A stretch of DNA of 64,000 nucleotides, from contig JALGPY010000070.1 in NCBI GenBank assembly GCA_023055425.1, positions 62,001 to 126,000 of the forward strand. Direction: 5' to 3'. The stretch comes from Linanthus parryae (taxonomy: Eukaryota; Streptophyta; Magnoliopsida; Ericales; Polemoniaceae). Below, piece by piece: positions 34,972 through 45,240 of this stretch. Within the stretch, counting starts at the first letter, position 1. Each line of letters opens with the position of its first letter. Position numbers and translations under genes: made by a program. The notes under the pieces were generated by a model that saw only the letters and a list, made by a program, of their open reading frames with translations, did no database searches and was not told the DNA's origin.

Positions 34972-35227
34972 TTCGTAGACTAAGCCAAGTGACACATTTT
35001 GATGTATTATAGTCACTTGGAAGTGTTAGGTTTGTATGTAATATTGGTAGTTCGCTTTCTGCTCCGCTTTTTTTGTTCATAGGCGACGGAGCATTAACTG
35101 TTAGGTAGTTTCTGTTTTGGCTTCCCGTAGGTCCTGCTCATGCTGGTTTTGTTCTATATGTTTTGGTTGTACTTTTCCCTGCCGGGTGCGTTTCATTAAT
35201 GATATTTCTTACCTTCCTACCAAAGAA
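34972..35227 (+). other. LINE 3' UTR and A-rich tail
   Basis: Non-coding, ending ACCAAAGAAAAAA before the target duplication. The exact tail length is ambiguous because the duplication itself starts with A residues. Confidence 0.75.
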
Positions 35228-35448
35228 AAAAGACTTTTCATAAATCATTCCAAAACCAGTAGTGATTGTCTCTTCCTTGTCAACGTGTATTTTTAGATGG
35301 TGAAATAAAAGAAGGAGGAGGTTGTCATAGGGTAGAGGATGTTTCCTATTCTTGGTGCAACTATAGAGCATGTGTTCCATAACAATTCTTGGAAGATCAA
35401 TTTCATAAACATGCATGAACAAGTACATAAGATAAAATGCCCTATCAG

Positions 35449-35487
<39 letters not shown>
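35449..35487. repeat. Homopolymer of 39 A inside third-ORF copy 1
   Basis: Copy 2 has only a few bases at the same place (near 36326-36345). The tract is flanked by CCTATCAG and CCAACAAC. No target duplication is visible around it. Confidence 0.95.
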
Positions 35488-35489
<2 letters not shown>

Positions 35490-35930
35490 AACAACTTTTT
35501 TGAATTCTCTTTTGGTACTACACACCTCATCATGATAGTAAACAAGATTTTTGGCTTCAACAGTTAACACATAATGAATTAACAGCTTAGTGGTAGTAGC
35601 TATACCAGGTAAAAAGAACTCATCCTTAGCCCTCTTTATAGTATCAATTTTGCTAGGGTAATTTTCTGTATTGTACCTCTTTGGACAACCCAAAACATTA
35701 GCAAATTCAGTGATCTAGTTCCATCTAAATAACAGCTACCTTAGAAGAAATAGTTAAACCCAAAGCATTCACTTGTTTCAGATTTAGATAAAAGAGTCTG
35801 ATAAGCCTAGGGTATGCAAACTCAGAGGGATTTAGGATTTTCCAAAGTTGATACTCTTGAAAACACTCTCAATCATGTACTTCATTTGCCTGAACATAGT
35901 ACCCAGTTGATATTGTCCTTTCTTTAGCTA

Positions 35931-37287
35931 TCTATTTCATTCTAAATGAAGTCCATCTTCTGAAGAACTTGAGATCGGTCTTGAGTGGTATAAGGTAGGA
36001 CTACTGGAGTGGTTAAGGATTTAGGTTTAGAGAAATTCTTGGCTTTCAACTCATCAGCAGACAACTCATAATAGAACTTCCATTCTCCTTCACTAGTTTT
36101 CACAATTCCAATCCTTTGAAAAGACTTGTCATCAATCATTCCTAAACCAGTAGTAATTGTTTCTTCATTGTTAACAGGTATTTTCAGATGGTGAAAGGAA
36201 AGTGGGAGGAAGTTGGCATAGGTTAGAGGATGTTTCCTGTTCTTGGTACAACTACAGAGCATGTGTTCCATTACAACGCTTGGAAGATCAACTTCATATC
36301 CATGCATCACCAAGTACATCAGATACAAAACCCTATCGAATAGGAATTCATTTTAATTCTCTTTTGGTACTACACACCTCATCATGACAGTAAAAAACAT
36401 TTTGGCTCCAAAGGTTAACACATAATGAGTTAACTACTTAGAGGTAGTGGCTATGTTAGGCAAAAAGAAATCTTCCTTAGCCATTTTTATACCATCAATC
36501 TTGCAAGGATAGTTTTCTGTATTGTACCTCTTCGGATAAAACAAAACTCTAGCAAACTCAGCATGATTTAACCCCCTCTCAATACGAGCTACATTAGATG
36601 ATACAGTTAAATTCAAAGAATTTACTTGCTTCAGATTAATGTAAAAGATTCTGGTAAGCCTAGGATATGCAACCTCAGAGGGGTTTAGGATCTTCGAAAA
36701 ATTAAACTCTGTTTCATCTCCTAATACACTCCAAATCCATACTATCCAGCATGCTAGTATTTATCATACTGCAATAAGTAATAGGATCAGATGCAAAACC
36801 ATCTAACCAGGTTTCGTGAGCAGTATTATTGAGGAACCAAAATCTAGAAATAGATCTCTTACCAGATGATGTTTTCTTCTCAGTGTAAATCTAAATCTCC
36901 TTCCCTTTTTCTATTTCTGAACTCTGGATTTCTTCCCCTTGTCTTTTTTGATGACCGTATCTCCTTCCCCTTTCCTAATTTTTGAGCCTCCTTTTCTTTC
37001 TTCATCTTCTTTGGGCTACCAATCTGAATACCCTTTTATTTCCCCGAAGTAACTGCTTGATCTGACTTCTTCTTCTTTCTGGAAGCAACAGTCTGATCCA
37101 CCTTGTCCTTCTTGCTTTTCTTCTTAGGAGGAGAGGGGTTCTTTGGAGCACTGACAGTTCTGGAGCTCGATCTGTCACTTATAGCTTGAACTTCATATTC
37201 TTCTTCTCCGGCTTTTCTTTTCTTCCCTGTGTTCTTAGTTGAGCCTCCAACCATCTTCATTATTTTAGATGTTCTCCATGATTCCAT
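35931..37287 (-). pseudogene. Sirevirus C third ORF (copy 2), broken
   Basis: The ATG at 37287 gives MESWRTSKIMKMVGGS and a Lys-rich N-terminus (KKRKAGEEEYE, PPKKKSKKDK). The middle (36434-36616) has LNHAEFARVLFYPKRYN, the region shared with MGIPRKYN in D. The C-terminal part (35942-36328) has LVMHGYEVDLPSVVMEHML, NRKHPLTYANFLPLSFHH and RIGIVKTSEGEWKFYYE, the block best kept among all three copies. Stops and shifts separate the three parts. Confidence 0.72.
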
Positions 37288-37420
37288 TAGAGTTTGGGGT
37301 TTTAAGAAGAGAGAGAGAAAAGAGAGAAGATAAATACTGAAGATTTTGAGATAAATAAGGAAACTAAATATTCTCAAATATTTTAAGGAGAGAATTTGTT
37401 TTTTGAAATTCAAATTCGTT
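37288..37420 (-). promoter_or_regulatory. Plant-like leader of the third ORF, unit C
   Basis: The minus strand has CT repeats (37312-37332), then TTAAAACCCCAAACTCTA directly before the ATG. TATTTAT boxes occur about 35-60 bases upstream. Same design as in unit D although the sequences differ. Confidence 0.5.
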
Positions 37421-37689
37421 TTGAATGGAAATACTATTATTCTGAGTTGAAAAACATTCATTTAAGAAGGTAAAAATAATGTTAGACAATTATCTACAGA
37501 GATAACATCCAGCATTAGTGATCCAATCTTTGAACAATATAGTAAAGAAATTTATCTTCAAGGCTTCGAAAAGAATTTCAAAACCTTGAAAAACTGTTAT
37601 ACTGCAGATAAAATTTTCAAGGATTTGAAAAGGTTTTCAAGGCTTTGAAAAACTTCTCAAAACATTAAAACACAAATAACTTACCTGAT
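37421..37689 (-). repeat. Spacer with decayed Sirevirus palindromes
   Basis: No gene is seen. Degenerate words lie at 37556-37660: TTCAAGGCTTCGAA, TTTCAAAACCTTGAA, TTCAAGGATTTGAA and TTCAAGGCTTTGAA (about 37637-37650). Confidence 0.65.
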
Positions 37690-38281
37690 GCTCCCCATAA
37701 ACTAGTGCTTCTTTATTCAACATGCCAACTTCTAATCTCATGGCTGTGAATCTATTTTCTGGCAGTGATTTAGAGATGATATCAGCAAACTTCATGTTAG
37801 TTGGCACAAATGATAGAGATACATCACATTTCTCCACATAATGTCGAATGATGTGATGTCTGACATCAATGTGCTTAGTCCTTGAATGTTGTACTAGATT
37901 CTTTGTGATTGAGAAAGCACTAGTGTTCACATTTGATGGGAATATCTCTTAAGTCAAAACCCATATCTCTCATCTGTTGAGCTATCCACAACACTTGTGA
38001 GAAGCAAGAACATGCTTCTATGTATTTAGCTTCTTTTGTTGACAAAGCTAATGAATTTTGCTTTATGGAATGCCAGCTTATCAGAGATGATCCAAGGAAT
38101 TGACAACATCCTGAAGTGCTTTTTCTGTTAACTTTATATTTTTCAAAATCAGCATCTGAATAGCCAACAAAGAGAAGTTAGATTGTTTTGGATACCAAAT
38201 CCCCAATTCTTTGGTACCATTGAGATATCTAAAGATTCTTTTGATAGTACCTAAGTGAGACTCTTTATGATCAGCTTGGAA
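37690..38281 (-). pseudogene. Sirevirus C RNase H, broken
   Basis: The C-terminal frame (37637-37930) has RTKHIDVRHHIIRHYVEK and LPENRFTAMRLEVGML, collinear with unit D. The upstream part (38000-38280) has the STSGC region with stops. Its last residues before the spacer are poorly kept. Confidence 0.78.
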
Positions 38282-39004
38282 TCAAGCACACATACAAACA
38301 CTAAACATAATGTCTGGCCTACTTGCAGTAAGATAGAGCAGTGAACCAATCATACCTCTAAACTCTTTATGGTTCACATAATTACAATTTCGATCCTTGT
38401 CTAAGGACAGTTTAGAACTCATGGGAGTTTTGGCTACCTTTGATTGAGACATATTATACTTGTTCAGCAAATCCTTGGTGTACTTATTCTGGTGAAGAAA
38501 AATTCCTTTCTTCATTTGATGTACATGAAGTCCAAGAAAGAAATTTAACTCTCCCATCAAGCTCATCTCAAATTCCCTACTCATAAGACTAGAGAAATCT
38601 TTGGAAAGAGAATCATTAGTAGAACCAAACAGAATATCATCAACATATATGTGTACTACTATAATATCTTTCTCATGTATTTTTATGAAAAGAGTTTTGT
38701 CAACTAAGCCTCTTTTGAAACCATTTTCAAGTAAGAATTTTGACAATCTTTCATACCAAGCTCTTGGAGCTTGTTTGAGGCCCTAAAGAGCTTTGTCAAG
38801 CTTATAAACATAATTTGAAAACTAATCATTTTCAAAACCTGTAGGTTGAGCAACATAAACCTATTCTTGCAGATAACCATTCATAAATTTACATTTAACA
38901 TCCATCTGAAATAGTTTGATGTTCTTATGTGATCCAAATGCAAGTAACATCCTTATTGCTTCTAACCTAGCTACAGAAGCATAAGTCTCCGCATAGTCTA
39001 TACC
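38282..39004 (-). pseudogene. Sirevirus C reverse transcriptase
   Basis: The open part (38282-38746) has the catalytic HIYVDDILFGSTND, ELNFFLGLH, LLNKYNMSQSK and RGMIGSLLYLTASRPDIMF. Upstream (38747-39004) MDVKCKFMNGYLQ and [11 protein letters not shown] remain, but stops occur in GYLQ.VYV and KAL.GLKQ. Confidence 0.83.
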
Positions 39005-40393
39005 TTATTCTTGGTCGTAGCCTTGAGCTACTAGTCTTGCTTTATTCCTAATAACCTTACAATTTTCATCCAGCATGTTTCTGAACACCCACCTTGTTCC
39101 AATAACAGACAGATCTTTATGAGGAGGAGCTAGATTCCATACTTTGTTCCTCTCATTTTCATTCAAGTCACTTTGCATTGCAATGATCCACTCTGCTTCT
39201 TGTAATGCTTCCTTCACATTCTTAGGTTCTACAAGAGACAGAAAAGGATTAAAAGCACACAAGTTCTTTAACTGATATCTTGTCTGTGTACCAGTGGATG
39301 GATCAGAAATGATGTTTTCTCTTGCATGAGATGAAAAATATTTGTACTTCTTTCTCGGTGTCCAGTGTTCTGGTTCTCCAGGAATCTTTTCAAGGCCTTG
39401 TGAGCTTGATGTAGTGGCTTGACCACTATGTGTTCCCTGAGGTTCTGTTTCAAGGTATTGAGAACCATTTTCGACGCTTTGAAAATCTCTTCTAATTTCC
39501 TGCATATTAGTCCTAGAACCATTCTCTGGATCTGCTTCATACTCTGACTCATGCTCGTTCAAATTTAAGTTTGCAAAACGTTCATTCAAAGAACCATCAT
39601 TGCTTTCATCAAATATAACATGTATACTTTCTTCAACAAGCTTGGTTCTCTTATTGAAAAGTCTGAAGGCTTTGCTAGTCAAAGAATAACCAAGGAAGAT
39701 ACCTTCATCCCTTCTTCCATCAAACTTGCCAAGATTATCCTTACCATTGTTGTGAACAAAACAAGTACACCCAGAAGGTTTGAAATAAGAAATATTTGGC
39801 TTTCTGCCTATGAAAAGTTCATAAGGAGTCTTTTTCAAAATAGGCCTAATCTGGCACCTGTTCAAAATATAATTTGCAGTGTTGACAGCCTCTGCCCAAA
39901 ATGAGTTTGGCAATTTATTTTCTAAAATCATTGTCCTAGACATGTCCTCAAGAATTCTGTTTTTCCTTTCAACTATACCATTTTTTTGATGAGTTCTAGG
40001 AGCAGAAAAGTTGTGAGAAATAACAAACTTGTCACAAAACAAATCAAACACTAGTTGATTGAATTCTATGCCATGATCACTCCTTATTGAAGCAATAGGA
40101 AGGTTTTTCGAATTTTGAAGTTCTTTGCAATGTTTTGAAAATTCAGACAGAGCCTCAAACTTATCTCTTAAAAACTTACACAAGTAATCATCTACAATAA
40201 CCAGGATATACTTCTTACCCTTTGGAGTTGGAAATGTCATAGGACCACACAGATCCATATAAAGCGGTTCAATAGGTATAGTTGTACTTACAAAGTTTTT
40301 AGACTTGAATGAGCTCCTTGTCAGCTTTCCTTGAGCACAATCCTTGCATACTTCTTCATACTTAAACTTGATGGATGGCAGTCCTCTTACCAA
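39005..40393 (-). CDS. Sirevirus C integrase to RT-start frame (462 aa)
   Basis: One open frame from the second half of the HHCC finger (CKDCAQGK) through integrase to RT ([22 protein letters not shown]). The catalytic residues are D47 (YMDLCGP), D106 (RSDHGIEF) and E142 (NGIVERKN), with the standard 35 residues between the last two. A small loss hits DDYLCKFLRDK (unit D: DDYSRFTWLMFIRDK). The linker has the QGLE coding of the palindrome at 39391-39400. It starts inside pol, so the ATG is not a natural start. Confidence 0.87.
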   Translation of the reverse strand: MVRGLPSIKFKYEEVCKDCAQGKLTRSSFKSKNFVSTTIPIEPLYMDLCGPMTFPTPKGKKYILVIVDDYLCKFLRDKFEALSEFSKHCKELQNSKNLPIASIRSDHGIEFNQLVFDLFCDKFVISHNFSAPRTHQKNGIVERKNRILEDMSRTMILENKLPNSFWAEAVNTANYILNRCQIRPILKKTPYELFIGRKPNISYFKPSGCTCFVHNNGKDNLGKFDGRRDEGIFLGYSLTSKAFRLFNKRTKLVEESIHVIFDESNDGSLNERFANLNLNEHESEYEADPENGSRTNMQEIRRDFQSVENGSQYLETEPQGTHSGQATTSSSQGLEKIPGEPEHWTPRKKYKYFSSHARENIISDPSTGTQTRYQLKNLCAFNPFLSLVEPKNVKEALQEAEWIIAMQSDLNENERNKVWNLAPPHKDLSVIGTRWVFRNMLDENCKVIRNKARLVAQGYDQE

Positions 40394-40899
40394 GCCTATT
40401 CGACAAATTCTAGGAATAAATCAAGAAGGGTTTATTCAGTGTATGCAAGCTGATATGTTCAAGCTTTCTGTGCCAAGTATTTGAATCTTCCTTCAAAGCC
40501 TTGAGACATTTCAGACTTTCTCCCAACTTTGTAGGTATTCAAACAGTAAAAATTGTTTGACCTTGGAGCAGTGAGGGTGCAATTACCAGACTTTTCATCT
40601 TGCACCACACATTTCTCCTTGTCAAAAATAACCTTATTAACTTTGTCACACAATTGAGATATTCTATGCAGGTTAAAATTTAGACCAACTGCAAGATAAA
40701 CATCTGAAATAGAATTTTCAGCACCATTACCAACTTTATCAATTCCTATGATGTTGCATTTGCCTTTTTCACCAAGTGTGATTGTCCCTCCTGATTGTTC
40801 TTTCAGTTCGGTAAATAAAGAACCTTTGCCACTCATGTGTCTAGAGCAACCACTATCCATGATCCGCTTCTGCTCTTTGCTCGTGGTGACAACCTGCAA
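40394..40899 (-). pseudogene. Sirevirus C protease and integrase start
   Basis: The frame 40459-40899 has RIMDSGCSRHMSGKGSLF (protease DSG) and FNLHRISQLCDK. A shift near 40470 splits the KYLAQKA end from the integrase finger. Confidence 0.8.
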
Positions 40900-42755
40900 A
40901 CACCATTGTCTGCCTTATCTAGCTACTAGACCAAGTGTAATATTTGGATTCATATTCAGGATTAACCATGCTAGGTGGTCCAACCCCTTTAGGAACCTAA
41001 ATCTGTCTCACATGTCCCTTAAGATGAAATGGAAATGTATTCCTCATTATGTGAGGTTATCTTCTTCAAAGGGACAAGTCATCTTAACATGACCAATTTT
41101 GCTACAGTCTTGACATTTTGGAGAATTTTTACTTGCTTTCACAAATTTGGTGTTGTTTTTTATTGGGAAATTTGGATTATATCCAATACCTGTTTTGTGA
41201 ACAGAGTGCAAACTTCCTCCAAGAATCAAGTTGAGATTATGTTCAGATCCATCAAGCTTTGTCAATTCATTTTTAGATTCTTGAAGTTTCTCAGCTATAA
41301 GAGTCCTCTATTTCTCTAATTCATCATGCTGATGTTTTAGAGCAACACGGTTGTCACTCAAAAGACATTTTTCGGTTACAACTTCTTTGACTTGAGTTTT
41401 CAAGGCTCTGAATTTGGTTTACAAATATTTGAATTCTCTGTCAGTCTTTGTTTGAGAAATTTCAAGATTCTTGTTCTAGCAAACTAGCTGCAAACTTTCT
41501 TTTGCTTTCTCATGAGCTTTCTCCTTTAAAGACTTGATTTCATTTAAGTAATCTTCTTCATTCTGAAGCATTGTTTTCAAAATCTCAGAAAGTATATTAG
41601 CATGTCTAGAAATAATACTATTCACCATTACCTCAGTGTCCTTTTCTCTCATCTTTCATCATGCTTGGCCATAACACAGAGGTTGGCTTGATCTTCTTCA
41701 GAATCAGATTCACTTGAGGAATCATAATCACTCCATGAAGATACCATGGCCTTCTTATTTCTCTCATGGTCCTTCATTTGATAATGCTTTGCTTTTCATA
41801 TGAGGACAGCCTCTGATCAAGTGTCCTGCATCACCAAATTCAAATCAATTCATTACTTTAGATTTATTTTCATATGTGGACTTACCTTTGTAGTCATTTC
41901 TACTTGAAGATTTGAACTTTTCCGTACTGAAGTATTTGTTTCCAAAGGTCTTTTTCATCTTGAGAATCATTTTCAAGGATTTAGAAATGAGGGAAAAGGA
42001 TCTTCTTCATCATTTTCTTATTTTTCAAGGCTCTGAGGTTGTTCACTCTCTTTGGCCTTGAGTGCCAGATTCTTGACAACTATCTAGTAGTTCTCCATCA
42101 ACTTCACTCATGGAGATTTCATGTGTAAGTAGCTTTCCCAGTAAATCATCTAGTTGGAGAGATGACAGATCTTGAACTTCTTCAATGGTCGTTGTCTTTG
42201 GTTCCCATTTCGCTTTGGGAAGACTTCTCAAGATCTTTCTGACTTTCTCCTCATTGGAGAATGATTTCCCTGGAGACTTCAAATTGTTGACAATTTCAGT
42301 AAACCTATTGAACATTTCTTTGATAGACTCATCCTCATTCATCTTGAACAATTCATATTGTCTAAGGAATACATTGATATTGGTTTGCTTCACTTGGCTG
42401 GTTCCTTCAAAAGTACCCACCAGTTTATCCCAAATCTCAGAAGTGTTGCAGGTAGATATCATGTTGAATTTATCTGCATTCAAAGCACAATACAAAATAG
42501 TCATGGCTCTTTAATTCTTTGAAGGCATTCTAATTCTGAATTAGAGAGAGAGTTTTCAGGTTTGGGAGTTCTAATCTCATCATTTTCTGTGTAGAACATG
42601 TGAGATCCACTCTGGATAATAGACCAGTTCAATGGCCTGATCAATGATAAACATTTTCATCAAGGCCTTCAAGTGTACAAAATTGTCTCCACAAAAAAAT
42701 GAGGTCGGTTAGCAGCTCATCCCTGTGAGAAATCACATTCACCTACATTACTCAT
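40900..42755 (-). pseudogene. Sirevirus C gag, broken
   Basis: The ATG at 42755 follows the primer site by 36 bases. The frame 42043-42504 has EIWDKLVGTFEGT, FLRQYELFKMN and KILRSLPKAKWEP. The region of the first knuckle (41800-41850) reads FEFGDAGHLIRGC and has lost Cys residues. The C-terminal part (41047-41265) keeps GIGYNPNFP and the second knuckle CQDCSKIGHVKMTC. Many shifts. Confidence 0.8.
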
Positions 42756-42790
42756 GATCACAAGATTGTTAGATCTATACAGTGATACAA

Positions 42791-42802
42791 GCTCTGATAC
42801 CA
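42791..42802 (-). promoter_or_regulatory. Primer binding site (tRNA-iMet), unit C
   Basis: The minus strand reads TGGTATCAGAGC, two bases from LTR C. Confidence 0.9.
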
Positions 42803-42804
42803 AT

Positions 42805-43900
42805 TGAATATTGTAATGCATGTATGTAAATACATGATCAAATACTCTAGAAGGAGGACTGAATAGAGTACGGAAAATTTTGCCAAATGAGTGGACTTTT
42901 AAAAATGAGAGAACTAGAAGTATTTCAAATATTTGACTCGATTTCAAGGCTTTGAAATCCAAATTGACAGTTTAAAAGATACTGATAGTTTTCAAAGCTT
43001 TGAACTGAAACCTGTTTTGAAGAAGTTATAAAGACAAGTACAGAAATTAAATCGAAGACATTGAACACAGTGATTTGTTACGAAGTTCTGTCCTAAGTGA
43101 CCTACTCTCCGCCTGAGGGATCTAATCCCTCTAGGATTTCAACAACTTCTTATTTATCGAAATCTAAGTCCCAGATATATGGCCAAGAGAATTTCCTTAC
43201 TCTTTTCCAGAAAGTGGTTCTTCCTAACCTATCTAGTACCTGCTCTAGCTAACTGATACAATAAGAATATATATTGTTCCTCTTGAAAACCTCACGAGAA
43301 CATATGATTAAGTAGTATAACAGAATGATATACAAATGAAGCACAGAAAGAAAAACATTGTGAAGACTATTAAGCAGTAAAACTTGAAGTGTTCTTCTGG
43401 AATCTGGAACGGATTGAGTGGTTGTTTTATCTCCTTCAATGATGGTTGTCAATCCGTGAAAGTGTTTGATTGCCTGTTTAATACTATGTGCTTGTAAATC
43501 TCTCTAAGTCTCTCTGTCTTTTTGTCATTTGAATTGCAGATGTATAAGGAACTCTGCAACAGAAATCCCTAAAAATCCTATGCATATCTTTGACTCTCAA
43601 CAGCTTGATTCCAACGGCTAGCTACTTGATTTTATCATTGATTTTGATTTGATCTTCACCTGCAAGCTTAAGGAAAGTCCAGACAACTTTCCATGTTAGT
43701 AGGATCAATGTGTAGGCTTAGATTTCCTATTCTGCAACTCTGCAGATAAGGAAACTTCATGCAAAAAGGATAGCTAATAATCCCTGCAAATAGCTTGGGA
43801 AAATAATATGATCAAAGCATGTTATTTCACAAAATTAGTTTGTCTTTCATCATATAATATAGCATAATAAAACACATGAGATTAGAGAATGATTAGGAAG
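42805..43900 (-). repeat. Sirevirus LTR C
   Basis: It begins next to the primer site and aligns with LTR A. The G-run is shortened and interrupted here (GAAGGAGGACTGAATAGAG). It has TTCAAGGCTTTGAA near 42946 and TTCAAAGCTTTGAA near 42999. A polypurine tract follows on the right. The right edge is approximate. Confidence 0.75.
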
Positions 43901-44012
43901 AAGAACTCCCCCTGAGTTCATGTTGTGAATCAATGTGCAGTTTCAAGGCTTTGAAATTAGTTTCAAAGCTTTGAAAACAATTGTGAACTTACACTCTAGA
44001 AAGGTGATTCTA
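43901..44012 (-). other. Polypurine tract and 3' UTR of another Sirevirus unit
   Basis: AACTCCCCCTGAGTTCATG (43903-43921) is the tract seen beside LTR B. Palindromes TTCAAGGCTTTGAA (43942-43955) and TTCAAAGCTTTGAA (43962-43975) follow. The sequence then changes to gypsy. Confidence 0.7.
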
Positions 44013-45240
44013 AACAATATATGACGAAGGCCAAGAATCATCTCCCTAAGTCAAAGAGGCTAACAATAAGTTCAACGATCAATTAAGTTTTACAAGTGGT
44101 CCTACAAGGTAAGATCTCAAAGCAATGTGTGCTCCAACATATGTCATCGCACAGCTGTTATGTGTGCCACTACGAGGTGGGCTAGCGACTACCTAGGAAG
44201 GACAACATGAACATTCGGCTTGTTTAGCAAACGCCAAGCTCAACTCTTTTAGGAGAAAACAGCACACACTTTAGCTTTAAAAATTCAATTTAGTTTAGCA
44301 ACAGATAGGCATTCACGTAACGAAGTTCTCTCTGTACTTACTAGGGGGAACTCAAGATGAACATTCTCGGTAAAAATTCACACCCTATGCCTTAAGTTTT
44401 CACATCCCTCTAAATCAACTAAGTCTATGCTTCTCTCAATTGTACTTTCTCAAATTTTCAATTTTATACTTTTTATGGATTTTACTTTTTTCTCATTTTT
44501 TTTATTTTTCTTAAGATCCTAACTCTATATGCAGGGCTTTGACACGGAAAAAAAAATCCACGAAACAAATTCCACAAAACACAATTAAAATTTTTGGTAG
44601 GTATACTCAATTATTTAAAAGTGCAAATGATATATAAATCAACTCTACACAATATGACAATATAAATAAAAACATAACAAAAACAAATAAACTGACTCAC
44701 ATTACATCTAAACATCCTACATGTTACTGGCTATGCAAACAAATATTAGCTAGTAGACAGTTAAACCACCCCCACACTGAATGATTCGCTGTCCTCAACG
44801 AATTTAGAGATCATGCAAGAGAACTCAGCAATCCAATGTGTAGGCCAATAGATGAAATGGATCGTGGAATATATAATAAAATAAACACAAAACTCGGCTA
44901 GAGGAAAAATATATTCACAACCTCCTCAAAGGAGGGGACAAAATTTCTGCCAAGCAGTCCCCAAGCCCTAGTGGTACCACCGTGCTCCCATAAAGTCAGT
45001 ATGTACTTGAACAACAGGGTCGAATTCTCTCCTTTTCTATAATCTGTGTCTGGAGAATTCCCTACTCGCATACACGAGTCCCTATGAAGGTCATGTGTGC
45101 TATGGCACAACAGGGTAGACTCTCCCTTAACTTGCTCAAATATGTCACTTGGAAACCACCATTAGTCCCTCTCTCTCATCTCTCCAAATAAATATATTAA
45201 AAACACAACTATACTAAAACATAAAATACGCTGGGTTGCC
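44013..45240 (-). other. Athila-like gypsy 3' region with polypurine tract
   Basis: No gene is seen. The minus strand has TTCAGTGTGGGGGTGG (44765-44782), the typical Athila/Tat polypurine tract, about 450 bases after the pol end. The block GCGCTTGTTGGCAGGCAACC (45230-45252 area) marks the usual end of gypsy pol in this group. The rest is AT-rich non-coding. Confidence 0.65.

Larger units (their letters stand above)
30490..35227 (+). mobile_element. L1-type LINE, 5'-truncated, with 15-bp target duplication
   Basis: It is flanked by AAAAGACTTTTCATA at 30475-30489 and 35228-35242 and ends in an A-rich tail. It holds the end of ORF1 and a broken ORF2 with endonuclease, RT, zinc-binding region and a C-terminal RNase H, the arrangement of plant L1 elements with an acquired RNase H. 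It inserted in a Sirevirus third ORF. Confidence 0.93.
30397..35930 (-). pseudogene. Third ORF of a Sirevirus, copy 1, split by a LINE
   Basis: The C-terminal piece (30397-30489) and the rest (35243-35930) join when the LINE and one 15-base duplication are removed. It is collinear with copy 2 (35931-37287): MEHMLYSCTKNRKHPLPY and EETITTGFGMI are shared. A 39-A tract at 35449-35487 (poly-Phe on the minus strand) disrupts the middle. The N-terminal part is missing; copy 2 begins directly at about 35931. Confidence 0.75.
35931..43900 (-). mobile_element. Sirevirus C: copia without 3' LTR
   Basis: Minus-strand order: LTR (42805-43900), primer site, gag, protease, integrase, RT, RNase H, third ORF (35931-37287). 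The 3' LTR is missing: the third ORF end is joined directly to a second copy of the same ORF. Confidence 0.85.
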
